From Micropterus salmoides (Eukaryota > Chordata > Actinopteri > Centrarchiformes > Centrarchidae), in the NCBI RefSeq assembly GCF_014851395.1, contig NW_024040374.1, forward strand, positions 22,979,695 to 23,043,694: a stretch of 64,000 nucleotides of DNA, given 5' to 3'. The translations under genes were made by a program, and so were the position numbers. Of the stretch, positions 1-11,666 are shown piece by piece; the first letter of the stretch is position 1, and each line of letters starts with the position of its first letter. The notes under the pieces are model-generated. The model saw only the letters and a list, made by a program, of their open reading frames with translations. It was not told the DNA's origin and searched no databases.

Positions 1-430
1 CATGCCGTTCATTCGTTCAAGAACTTTTCATTAAGAAAAGAGAACTATACTTTTTCACTGTTATTTTTGTAGAAAAAAATGAACACTGGTGAAGTGAGGT
101 GGGGAATGTGTGAGAATAAGAGAAAAGGGGAGCTGAAGATTTAGGCAAGGCAACCTTGGTTTCACGAGGGAAATGGAGGAGGAAGAGGACGAGGAGAGGA
201 ATACGAAAAGACTCAGGGAGACAGGAATGTATGGAGCAGAGAAATAGAGCATGGTAGGAAAAACATCAGGGAGGAGCGAGAAAGGAGGAGGGAGTCGAGA
301 TTTAGAGGGATGTTTTGGGGAGAAAATTTCATGCGAGAGACTGTCAGCATGGAGACATAATTTCCAAACCCTGCATGAAGTCCGCCTGGCAGACCTGCTG
401 TGCCTGCAGTAGACAGGCAACATGAATGTG

Positions 431-454
431 CACACACACACACACACACACACA
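431..454. repeat. (CA)n microsatellite
   Basis: Twelve perfect CA units. Confidence 0.95.
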
Positions 455-1345
455 GATGCAAAAAATAAACTTCAGAGTGGTTTGTGTGCACATCTGTATG
501 TGTTTGTAACTTTGCGTCTTTGTCTGCGTGTGTGTGCATCTTTGCATATTTGAGTGTGTGTACTTCCTGTAGGGGAAAGGCGGCTGCACTGCAGTGAAAC
601 ACAGACCAGTGATCAAACACAACTCAACTCAATTTACATTATACAGTTCATAGCCTCAGATCTGTTCTTTGAAGAGGCCACCCCCTAAGCACATATTTAA
701 ATGTATATGTGTGTGTGTTTTGCCTTGATCAGAAGCCCCCCCCTTTTTTTCATTTGTGGTGCCTCTGTTGCCATGGTTATCATTTTTTGGCTTGGTCAGG
801 GCAGTCTCAGCATCTTTCTCTTCCTAAACGATAACGAATCAGCGTTTAAGAGCAGCCACCACTCTTTTCGTGTTATTTTCTCCATGTCCCTTGTATTCTC
901 CGTTTGTCTCTGTGCGTCATCCAAGGTCTTGTTAAAAGGATGCATTTCTCCACAACCCGCGACAAAACAACAAAGACACGAAGCAGTTTTGTCACACCAG
1001 CCGCTCACACAAAAAACAAACCCACACTTGCTGCCGCCGTCCTTGAGATGTTTTATTCATATCAGAAGATAAAAATGATTGAACTTCTTCTCACTAGTTC
1101 CTAATAGTTTTTCAGTTTTTGAATCCAGTGTTTATAGTATTTCATCAGCAGCTTTATTTCGCCTTTGGTTTCAGATTTTTCCTTTAAATGGTCAGTATCA
1201 CAGTATGACCATCTAACTTGTATAACAAAATAGTTAGGTACAGTGCTATGCATGTAAATACTTGTTATTGGGGTCAAGCATTGTGGTTTCAAATCATTTT
1301 TTAAAAAGACAGTGATATGTAACTTTAAATTCATAGGAAGGTTCC

Positions 1346-1680
1346 TGGAAAGTAGCGCTGGTAACTAAGGAGTACTAAGTAACTAAGTAAGTACATTTAC
1401 TTACTGTACTTAAGTACAATTTTGAAGTACTTCCATTGTATTCTACTTTAAACTCCACCACATTTTAGAGAGAAATATTGTGCTTTGTACTTTACTACAT
1501 TCAGATTATACATTCAAAGTATTTGATTGTCAAATAAAATAGAATGTATTTTTATTGAATAAACTACCCAATGGTATATAAAGTTGTTAAAATTGGCTCC
1601 ATCTCTACCAGCTGTGTTACTGCATCAATAATAATGATCCAACACTCTTCTTTCTTTCTTCTTAGAAAATGATGGACCTG
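1346..1680. repeat. interspersed repeat (AGTACTTAAGTAC-type)
   Basis: Contains the characteristic string of repeated AAGTA units (CTGTACTTAAGTACAATTTT and neighbours), followed by TTTACTACATTCAGATT and ACCCAATGGTATATAAAG. I recognise this from memory as a high-copy percomorph repeat. Boundaries are approximate. A second partial copy in reverse orientation appears near 43.76-43.81 kb. Confidence 0.6.
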
Positions 1681-3242
1681 TAAAAGCATCAACATTAAGT
1701 TAATTTTAATATTTTTATGGATGGATCGTGCTCCAGATTATAACCAACGGAATTACAAAAACTGTTTGACCCCAGCCTGCTGCAGTCCAGTTGTTTGTGT
1801 TGTATCAGCTGTCATTTCTTAACACAGTGATCAACGAATAGCGGCAAGCCTCTGTAAGACAGCTCATCTGTCATGATTTATGACCTACACACACTTCTGC
1901 TCAAACACACACGCAAACACATAATCAGCTGACGCGCAGGCAGTGGGAGCGGAGTGACAACGACAGGAGAGGATGCACTTGATCAGTCCCGGTAGCTCTT
2001 GACTGGCAGGCCGACAGGTTTGATGTGGGCAAATTGAAGACAAAGAGGCCTTTATCATCGGCAAAAAAACCCATTGAGGGTACCTCGGAAAGAAAGAGAG
2101 AGAGGAAGAATAAGAAAGTGAGGGAGAGAACAAGGAATGATGTTTGCAATTGTTCCTGTTACAGTAAAAATGCCATTACCACCCACCCTGTGTCTGTGTG
2201 CAGCTCTGCGCCTGCTACATAAAGGCTCTCCGACTGTGTTTAATAATTCGAGAGCAAAGCGAAGACAGATGGGCCAACGGTGATGATCACGTAGATGCCA
2301 GTGTGAACCAGCAGAAAGAATATAAGAAATTCTGAGCTCTATCTTCAAGTTGTCAGAAGTGGAGCTTCCGGGAGTAAGCGGAGGGTGTGTCCTCTCACAC
2401 TGTGCCCTTCTCAGCTCTCATACAGACAGACAAAGACACAGGACGAGGTCAATAAAAGATCGCCTGTTAACATTTAACAAAGTCCCTCCATGCTGGCTTG
2501 GACTTTACCATCCAATGAGTTTTTCTGAGCACACATGCTCTTTTGCAGCACTTTCCTTGCTTTGTATTGACATTCAACTTCAGTATTTCCTACCCTTTTT
2601 ATCACCCAGCAGCTAGGTGAGCCTTGTTTAGAAAAGGGTGACAAAGAGCAATATGAAACACAGATAGATATCCAAACAAAAGACAGTCTCTCGGGGGTTA
2701 AGCTTGTGATAACATTTCCATCTAAATGCAGATTTGATATAGCAATGGCAACAGGGCCCTCGCTAGTTTACATTCATTACCAGGGAAGAAGAGAGCAGTG
2801 TTTTTTTCTGATTTTCACCTGCTCTCCTTCACGATGTGATTTAGGCTTTTCAAGCAGGGGAATCTGCAATTGATTTCATTTGATTTAGTTGTGCATATTG
2901 CAGCACCAGCCGGGAAACAAAGATAAACATTTGTCCAAATAAAGTGGACATTAAGAGTGAAAGGGGGAGGGAGAATGTGAAGGACATTGTGAGTGTAAAG
3001 CTTGGTTGGCTTTATTTGTGACACTGCCTTTCTATCGGCAACATAAATAGCATAATGTTACCCAAATGGTGCTTATCCAGGTGGAACCTGGCAAGAAACC
3101 GGGAAGCAGATTAAACATTATTGATGCCTCTTAGCTAAAGAATAGATTTGCCTGTTTTTTGTTTCTAGCAAGCTCTCGGCAAGGTGGTTCAGAAATTGAA
3201 GTTTGATTGTATTCTTGGGCCGCTCTTTACGCTTGTGTTTGA

Positions 3243-3270
3243 GTGTGTGTGTGTGTGTGTATGTGTGTGT
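3243..3270. repeat. (GT)n microsatellite, interrupted
   Basis: GT repeat with one AT interruption. Confidence 0.9.
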
Positions 3271-3413
3271 TTGAACGGGAGGGGCACATGCATGAGTGTG
3301 TGGTAAACAAAGATGAGTGCCACATCCTCGAGGGGGATAAAGCACAAAGAGTGACAGCAGGGAGTGGAGTCTGATAGACTCCTATGAAAGATGTGTTCTT
3401 TGAGTGAGTTTGA

Positions 3414-3414
<1 letters not shown>

Positions 3415-3460
<46 letters not shown>

Positions 3461-3470
3461 CGTGTGTGTG
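3415..3470. repeat. (TG)n microsatellite
   Basis: About 28 units with two CG interruptions near the right end. Confidence 0.95.
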
Positions 3471-4179
3471 TTTTTGTGTCTTAACACGCCTCCTGCTGAA
3501 TCACGAAAGCGCACCTCTACTTTTTCCATCATATCCTCTTGACTCCTTTTCCACACCACATCACTCCAATTTCCCCGTTACACGTACCTTCAGTATTTTT
3601 TTGTTTACGTATTTTCCCTCGCTCACCTCCTTCCACCGCTCAGAATCCAACACTGTGTTATGCTGCAGTCAATTGTGCTTGTTCATTTTTTATGTAGTGT
3701 CAGTTTTCTTCCCTCTGTGTGAGAGGAAAAGTACATTGCTGCTGCTATCAAGTAAAACAAATTCAAAAAGTGAATCAATTTTTCTCTACACCATCTCCTA
3801 TCACAGAGCACATTACTATGCAGACCCACAAACTGTATTGAGAGAGCCAGTTTGTGGTCAACAATGTTGTGTAACTCATAATTTTAACCTGCAATCAGTA
3901 GCAGCGCCTTTGTTAATAAAATGAAGAATTTGAATCCTGCATGACAGACAACTTTAGACAACATTATGTCTGCTCTGACAAAGATGATAATGATGATAGT
4001 ATCAAAATAAAATAATGATTATTTGTGAAGGATAGTAAGCAACCTTGGTTAGTTAACAGATACTCTGTGATGAACTTAAAGCCACAGTTCGACAAAAAGA
4101 CTTATTCACTTTCTCGCTGAGAAGATTAATGCCATCTCGTACATCTGTATGATAATGCTGTGTTACATTTGCCTCGGAG

Positions 4180-4530
4180 GTCGGAGCTGGGAATAACGTC
4201 ACGCCCAAGTTGACCGCGTTCCAATTACAAGTCGGAAACCTCTTGTGGCCAGCTGTTGTTTACAACTAGCCAGGTTTGCAGTTGTTACCAACGCTGGTTG
4301 ATAACAAACGCATTACGCTGTATTTATGAATCCTAAACACAGTAGCAACATGTCCACAGACAGCAGTTACGCAGCAACGAAAATTTACATGAGACACAAA
4401 TACACAGAAGTGCTAAGAAACAGTATAAACTACAGCTTTCACTAACTGTTCATACTCGGAGCAGCCATCTTGGATTACGAAGTCGGGGTTAGAGCGGTTC
4501 CCCTGACATTCTGAGTTGGAAATCTGACTT
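4180..4530. repeat. probable short inverted-repeat DNA element
   Basis: The left end (GTCGGAGCTGGGAATAACGT, then GCGTTCCAATTACAAGTCGG) and right end (AGTCGGGGTTAGAGCGGTTC, then GAGTTGGAAATCTGACTT) look like diverged arms of an inverted repeat enclosing AT-rich, non-coding DNA. Family unknown; boundaries approximate. Confidence 0.4.
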
Positions 4531-4546
4531 AAGGGGTCGTTCCAGT

Positions 4547-4835
4547 TGAAGCTGCAGCCTGCAGCCAGTTAGCTTAGCTTAGCATAAAGACTGGAAACGG
4601 GGAGCGAGTAGCCTGGCTCTGTCATATTGTAAGAAAATATAGATATAAAATGGCAGTCAGTGATGTTTAGAGGTAAGATTTTGTAACCTCCAGACAGTGC
4701 CAGGCTAGTTGTTTCCCCTGTTTCCAGCCTTTGCGCTAAGCTAAGCTGAGAGGCTGCTGAATGTAGCCTTGTATTGAATCGAGATTTGAGAGTGATCTTG
4801 CCATTTAACTCTTTGCTAGCTTGGAAATATTCCAA
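4547..4835. repeat. palindromic repeat element, internally deleted
   Basis: A core at about 4549-4622 (TTAGCTTAGCTTAGCATAAA, GACTGGAAAC, AGCCTGGCTCTGTC) recurs as its reverse complement at about 4694-4757, so the element folds back on itself. The right part (CCATTTAACTCTTTGC) resembles an end of the element at 52504-53026. The two are probably copies of one non-autonomous family. Confidence 0.6.
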
Positions 4836-5378
4836 TAAAATGATTTTTCCTTTTTTTCTTCCAAAGACACTAGTCTTGATCATTTATAGTCAATGTTGGC
4901 CACCCACCTGGCTTTGCTTGTTTATTCCTCACCTCCCTTCTTGTCTCCTCTTATCCCTCTGCCTTTGAAAGCGTCATGCATTTTGTCAGGTCACCTCACT
5001 CGACGGGCTGAACTCCTCTTGAGTGCGACATAAGAGGCCATTTCAGACCACAAATCCCCTGTGATGCTGCCATACAGAGAAACATAGATCAGTTGTTGAG
5101 GGAGTTAGACAAGTAGCGCTTGCCTAAGACGATGTCACTGGGAGAAGCAGAGAAGTGGGTATTTATGTATGTTTATGCATCTGCAGGGAGGAGAAAATGT
5201 GATGGGAGGGCTGATGTTAAGCTATCAGGGAAGAGGCACTCAGCCTCTTAGCTTGAGCAACTGCAGCAGCATAACGGCTACAGGAATGAGCGATGACAGC
5301 TATTCACATGTCTGCTATTTTTATGTGCTCAAAGGCACATTAACCATCCAGTAATGAGTGAAAAATGGTGCCTTCGAA

Positions 5379-5381
<3 letters not shown>

Positions 5382-5424
<43 letters not shown>
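5382..5424. repeat. (GT)n microsatellite
   Basis: About 20 units, perfect until a terminal CG. Confidence 0.95.
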
Positions 5425-5426
<2 letters not shown>

Positions 5427-6300
5427 TATGTGTGAGGGCATGCATTCAGTGCCCCATGAATAGCAAATGAGAGATGAGATGTTTTCACTTCTGAGAGCAT
5501 TCCAGGGCGCACACACACACACTTCGTATAGTACATCCACTATTGGCACAAATGGCAATCAAAGATGAGGCAAAAATTGGTTCAAGCTGAATCATGAAGT
5601 TTTCACGACATGGCTGAGGGAAAAATCTGATCCTGAAAATCAAACCAAAAAACACTCTATATCTTTAAACTCTATACAGATTGAAGATGAAAAAAATAAG
5701 ATTTCCAGATAAAAAAAAAAGGCAGGTGAGTAGAAGAAATGAAATGCTCATCTGAGAACTGGCAAGTGGCCATACTGCGGGGGAGGAAGAGGAAAAGGGA
5801 ATGGCAGGAGATGGGGAGAAAAATGACAGAGCAGAGAGAAGGAAGGGCAGAGAGGTTGAGCGACTCATGCAGCGGTGTGCCTGTAACCGCTGGAAAAACA
5901 TTGTTCCACCAATCTGCCATTTAATTACAGACAGGAGGGGCCACCCCTGTAGTGCCTTAACGTGCATCCAATCAAACAGGAGTGGCGCAGGACACACAGA
6001 AAGTGTGTAGTGGAAACTGACACTAATGAAAAGGAATCAATAGGCTCATTTTCTCCACCGTTCAACCACACTGTCTGTTCCACCCACCTAGGGAGCGCCT
6101 TTTTTCTGCTCTTTCATTCTGTTATTTTTTGCTCTTTCTTCTCTTGCTTCAGTCAGTCTTAACAGCTTGACATTAGATTTCTTCCATCTGGTTGATAAAG
6201 TTCCAACGTAACTTTTTCTCCTGGTCATATTTATAATTACATTACTGTAGGACGCAAAAAATGTTTTATTAAAGAAAGAACAATCAGGCAACGTATTTAG

Positions 6301-6750
6301 GCACAGTGGTGCTTTGAGCTAAATGCTAACATGCTGATGTTTACTAGGTAATGTTTACCATGGTCACCATCTTACTTTAGCAATGTGTCATGGTAATGTT
6401 CACTAATTTAAATAAATCAAAGTATTGGACAAAGTGACATTTTTACCTGATGATGAAGCAAGATGAAAAGTCAGAGAATCACTGAAGTTATTGTGTTTCA
6501 TCCAAATCATTCATAGCAATCCATCAAACAGTTGTTGAGAAATTCCACTCAAAACCACAAATGTGAACTTTGTGGTGGTGCAAAAGGAAAAGACAGGAGA
6601 TCACCATAGTTATTAGGATTCATCCTGTGGGGAGCATGAATCTTTGTATACAATTTCACAGCAGTCTGTCTAACACTTGCTGATATACTGACTAACCGTC
6701 AGACTGACATTGCTGTCCTTAGAGCCAAGCTGCTAGTGTAGTTATGAAGC
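6301..6750. repeat. high-copy percomorph interspersed repeat
   Basis: Carries TTTGAGCTAAATGCTAACAT, ATGTTTACCATGGTCACCAT, AGTATTGGACAAAGTGACAT, TTAGGATTCATCCTGTGGGG and AGAGCCAAGCTGCTAGTG in order. I recognise this series as a common teleost repeat of uncertain class. Boundaries approximate. Confidence 0.6.
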
Positions 6751-7005
6751 GACTAGATGATGGGAAATGCATGCATTCTTGCTGGGGCAAATTAGATTAG
6801 ATTAGACACAGCGACATTTTTTTGCCTGCGTTCTCAGTAGTGAGAAGAAAGGGGAAAGTGACTGATAAGGGAGCTAGAAAAGAGTCAGATTAGGCTTAAG
6901 GCTTTACAGGTAAACCTCATTCACCAACTGTGCACGCTGGATCAAGAGCTCAGAGATGAAAACCTGCATCGCTGTTTTGTAAGAGTGGAATTCACATTTC
7001 CTTCC

Positions 7006-7049
7006 GCAATGTAAATGAGCCACCTCTGCAATGCAAATGAGCCACCTCT
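7006..7049 (+). repeat. 22-bp tandem duplication containing an octamer motif
   Basis: Two adjacent 22-bp units (7006-7027 and 7028-7049) differ at one base. The second contains ATGCAAAT, the POU/octamer consensus, at 7031-7038; the first has ATGTAAAT. It lies about 650 bp upstream of the first recognised ncan exon. Confidence 0.85.
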
Positions 7050-7680
7050 GTCTTTGAAGGCAAGGTGACACAGGATTAGAGGATAATAATAATGTATGAT
7101 ATTACTCTACCAGTGTAAAATTAGTTTTGAGAAAAGACAACAAACAAAAATGCAGTGGAGCATTGCAGAATTTTGCTCAACAAAACAGCTCATGCCAGAG
7201 CTTACATTGCTTACACAGCCTAGACTTTCTCTCTGTCATCAGTTGTTTTGATGAAAGTTATATTTCCATCTCTACAGTGGTGGTGGCACTTTAAGAAGAG
7301 GTGGTTGATATTGATCCCATAATGCATATTTAGGTTTGATGAATGTCTTATGAAAGGACTTGTGAAATCTTCCCTCTGCAATCTAGCCCTGCCTCCTACT
7401 GTTCAGGTAGCACTGTAATGGTCTGCTGGATCAATGACCAATAATCAGAGTGACACAGTGCGTTCTTCCCCTTTTACTACACAACCAGGAGGATCTGATG
7501 GAACAAAAGAACCTAGAAGGAGAGCATGTTTACTTATACAAGAAGCAATTAAATAACGTCTTTCCAATGTAATGAGAAATAACGTCCTGTGGCTTCATTT
7601 ACAAGATGGCATTGATTGTCTTATCCTCTCCCTTCCTCTCCCTTCCTCTTCTCTCCTCTTCTCTCCTCTCCTCTTGTCAG

Positions 7681-7910
7681 GCATAACCAACGCCGACACT
7701 ATGGTGAATATGCGGAAGGTGACCCATCAGACCATTAGCGAGGAGCTGTCCAAAACTGTTCTCCTCCCCTGCCTCTTCACCCTCCGCCCAAGTGCCAGTT
7801 CATCCCATGAGCCCCCCAGGATCAAGTGGACCAAGGTTTGGGGCCAGAGAGGCTCCGACGGCCTCCAGAAGGAACAGTCGGTCCTGGTGGCCAAAGACAA
7901 TGTGGTCAAG
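7681..7910 (+). CDS. ncan: ncan exon: first half of Ig V domain
   Basis: The acceptor follows a long CT-rich tract ending in CAG at 7680; the donor starts at 7911 (GTATAG, rather weak). The first two bases complete a split Gly codon and the exon ends in phase 0. It encodes residues 1-77 of the partial protein: a short linker, then the Ig fold with the first core Cys (C31, in LLPC) and the core Trp (W50, in RIKWTKV), ending at DNVVK. This N-terminal Ig domain belongs to the family's G1 region, which associates with link protein on hyaluronan. Reading on into the intron meets a stop at once. The upstream exon must end in phase 1. Confidence 0.92.
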
Positions 7911-10900
7911 GTATAGTAAAGGCTGAGGGGCACCACTGTGAAATATTTGGTGTCAAGTTTTAGAAGAACAGTGTTTTAATTTCCCCCCCTTCCACACACA
8001 GGTGAAGAAGGCCTTCCAGGGACGCGTAACACTGCCTGGTTACAATGAGAACCGCTACAACGCCAGTCTTGCTCTGTCAGGGCTACGTTCCAGCGACTCT
8101 GGTCTGTACCGCTGTGAGGTTGTGGTGGGCATCAATGACGAGCAGGACACAGTTCCCCTGGAGGTCACAGGTGAATAAAATGTAGACATTTTGGCAAGGC
8201 AGCCATTGAATTTGAATTTATGTCACACTCTGGATGGGAAATGTCATGATAGAGCAAACCAAGCATTATGGTAATCTTCTTAAACAATTACAGGACTTGG
8301 AAAATATTTAATGTTCTGCCTAATGTAATAAAATATATATTTATATTGAGAACCTGAATATATTATATTTAATTTCTAATTTCTAATTTGTAACTAAATG
8401 ATTGCAAGAACCCAATCATCCTGTTGCAAGGTCATAAAGCTCAAATACATTTGCAGAAGCTAAAACTTTACTTAAAGAGAAGAGGTGCTTTGCAAATACA
8501 TCAACATGGCTCCGTGGCCAGTTACGATACCAGATATTGTTAAGATTAAAACCAAACTACACATTCTAGCAATATTCAAGAGGTTTAAACACAAGCACTT
8601 AATCTGCCTGTTACTCATAAAATGTAAATATTCCTTTTGCCAGCCAAGCCTTTCAATGTGCAAGGTAAAGGACAATGACCAAGATAAGTTAATGAATATT
8701 TAATTCACTTTCTGGCATTAATTATCCAATTAGGGCTTTGTTTTAATCTGATTCTACATTGTAATGTGTTGTACAGTGAGTTTAACACTGGACAGTCACA
8801 GCACTACAGTCTTATTGGAATAGAGAGAGAAAGAGCGAGCAAGCCAGAATCTGCTACTGCCCTCATAAACCTGATTATTTCTGTGATTCAGTATCATCTT
8901 TCAGCAAATGTAATATTAGCTTCAACTGATGAGTGGTTATATCCAAAGTAATTATTGCCATTTATGTAATTCTAGGCGTTGTGCATGTTTTCACCTACAC
9001 AAAGTATTGTCTCAGCAAATCAACACTCTACTCTTTGGTTGTGTACAGCTCCCCCATTGCTCTCAAGGTCTGCCACTATGAATAATAATGACCCTGTTTT
9101 CCACGTCAGGCTAATATAACCATAACACCCAGGGTTGTTTACTGTCTGTGTTGAATATATGATGATGGGGAAACAGTGAGGGAACTAGAACACATTAAAC
9201 ATCATTGACCTGGGCCACTCAGGTGCTGTTCATGCACTGAAAGCCTAATGAAACCAATAAGGTAGGAACCCAGCAGTGTATGCTATTGTCAAATGGTGTA
9301 ACTCCGAGAGCTTTGTATGGCTCTCGGTGGCTTAACTAAATGGGCAAACCATTTACTGCATTATCTGTATCCAGGACATCCATATTTGTAGAATTATCAG
9401 ACTACCTGGAGGGAGCATGCCGTAGTAGACCCATAATTACTGTGTCAGAGTATTTTAACGGCAGAGCTTTCATCAGATTATTTCCAGGTCACTCACTATT
9501 ATTAATAATAAGCTATTATCATAATGACTACCGGGAATCACACACGGCAATAGCCACCATACACTATGCTGCAACTTCCACAAATCCATGCTAGTGTCGC
9601 TAACCTCAACTCTGAAAGCCCAGTAGCCTAATTCTATTTCTAAGACACGGCACACTACAATGGCAATGCTGCGTGTCATTAAGAGTCAAGTCTAGTAAAA
9701 AAAAATTATATAGCCCAGTATTACAAATCATAGTTTGCCTCAAGGGGCTTTACAAACTGTACAGCATAAGATATCCTCCATTTCCAGACCCTCTATTCGA
9801 AAGAGAATCCCCCCCCCCCCCCCCCCCAAAAAAAAAAAAAACGGGGGAAAATGGAAGAAACCTCAGAAAGAGCAACAGAGGAGGGAGACTTCTCCCAGGA
9901 TAGACAGACTACAATAGATGTCGGGTGAACAGAATAGAATCACAATAGAAAATTATACTATATACAATTGTGATGACAAAACACAGATGTAAAACATAAG
10001 TGAAGAAAATGAATCCAGGAGGACTATTGTCGTTATATATATTATGTGAATATGTGCAAGCATGCATATGTGTGTGTGGAAACGTGTTTGTAAAGGCCAC
10101 TATGTCTTTATAAATTCATTATTTCAACAAGGATGCTAACTGGTTTTCTTAAGCAAACAGAGCACTTCATCTTTCTCCATAGGGCACTTTACATTTAGTA
10201 AGTAAGACCCCTGTCAAAATGCTTGGGAAACCCCTGCATCCTCCCCCTCTTGGCCAATCGATTAACACGCCATGAAAACCACTCCTTCAGAGAGAAACCA
10301 ATTACGTAGCTGGCGAGGAGTAGCCATCTCCAGGGCTTAGTCCTAATTGGCAGTCACGCTACATGGCAGACCACAGCCGTCCTCACACTAATTCTACCAA
10401 GTGCTTAACGTATTAATTAGCAGGTGTTGATACTGCTCAGCTATATCAATATCATATTAATCCACACAGCTCTTCTCATAGACTAACTTGTGTGTGCCTA
10501 AGCCCCAGTGAGATGTCCTTCCTCTCTTGTCATCCCTTTCTTAATTTCTCCCCTGCTACCTCTGTCTTACACGTTCCTTGTTTAGTCTCTGTTTTGTTTT
10601 TCTTGGCACATATTGACTGGTCAATTGGCTGTGTCTCACCAATTAGAACACAGTGCCATTTATTACGTGCCTCAGCCATATTGTAATTGTTTCCACATCT
10701 GATGGTGAGTTGCAAATTTTAAGTTTCAAATATATTAATTTAGGGTTAGGGTTAGGGGGGCATGAAATGCTGGTTCCGACCGCCAGTGTTGACACTGGTT
10801 ATGAGTTTAGAGATATACTGTATGTGTGTTGATGACACACTGGCAGTTAATAAGCTTGGAGACTAGCGTTGTTAATGTAAGCCACGCTTCTGATATGAGC

Positions 10901-11630
10901 ACTCCATTGCTTAACTCCATGAATCCTTACATTGCTATACTTCACAGTGCCAGGACAGTTGCTGTGAGTTTTGTATATCTGGTCATTTTCCATCGTCATG
11001 TCAGGACCTATGAAACAAAGACAGCTGATGCAAGCTAGAACACTTCCTTTCTGTAGTTTCTACAAATCTGTCCAATAACATTTTTGTCTTTTTTTGAAAC
11101 ATTGAGAAATACACCCAATTGCTAAAGTATTATTATAGTTGTACTTTTATACACAAAAGGAGAATTAAAATTTTCATTAAACAAAGTTAATGTTGTAACA
11201 TATATTGTGTTGTAATGCTGTGTAGTGTACTAAACAGTACTGCCAAGGCACTATTCAACAATGAGGGCATTATACAGTCATAAAGCATAGGGCCTACCCT
11301 TCCTGTTCTCCTCCCTGGAGACTGTGTGGGGATGTGTGAAGATGCAGAGGGTGAAAATAGAGGGATAAGGTATTGGGCATGCAACCCTCCTGTGGAATAG
11401 GTCTGGGTTCCCCATACTGAGAGGAAACCCATTTGTCTCTCTAGTGTACGTATTAGCCAGCCCGCTAGCATCTCTGTCTGGACAAGATCCCACTGCCTCA
11501 AAGGAGAAAGGATGGTAACTGAGAAATTATAAGAAAAGAAATGGAGCAACAAAAGGAGGGATTTCTGCTCCACATTTTGGAGAAGAGGAGGATAAAACCA
11601 AGATGACAGAATGGCCTGATGGACTGCTGG

Positions 11631-11666
<36 letters not shown>

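Larger units (their letters stand above)
1..7680 (+). other. non-coding, upstream of the first recognised ncan exon
   Basis: No exon could be supported here. The first coding exon (signal peptide, leaving in phase 1) should lie in this stretch or further upstream, but no candidate combined a start, a hydrophobic segment and a phase-1 donor convincingly. The stretch holds microsatellites, several interspersed repeats listed separately (about 1346-1680, 4180-4530, 4547-4835 and 6301-6750), a 22-bp tandem duplication and otherwise plain AT-rich sequence. Confidence 0.6.

Noticed and set aside
701..1072. 123-codon plus-strand frame with hydrophobic stretches
   Set aside because: No domain, no splice context matching the ncan phase, and the composition is that of intergenic DNA.
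3391..3924. Open frame of 177 codons on the plus strand
   Set aside because: Its first third is translated (TG)n microsatellite and the rest has no domain or coding bias.
4892..5030. Possible signal-peptide exon (Met-Leu-Ala-Thr-His-Leu-Ala-Leu...)
   Set aside because: It has a hydrophobic start but a Pro-rich continuation, no phase-1 donor in a sensible place and a TAA stop at the end.
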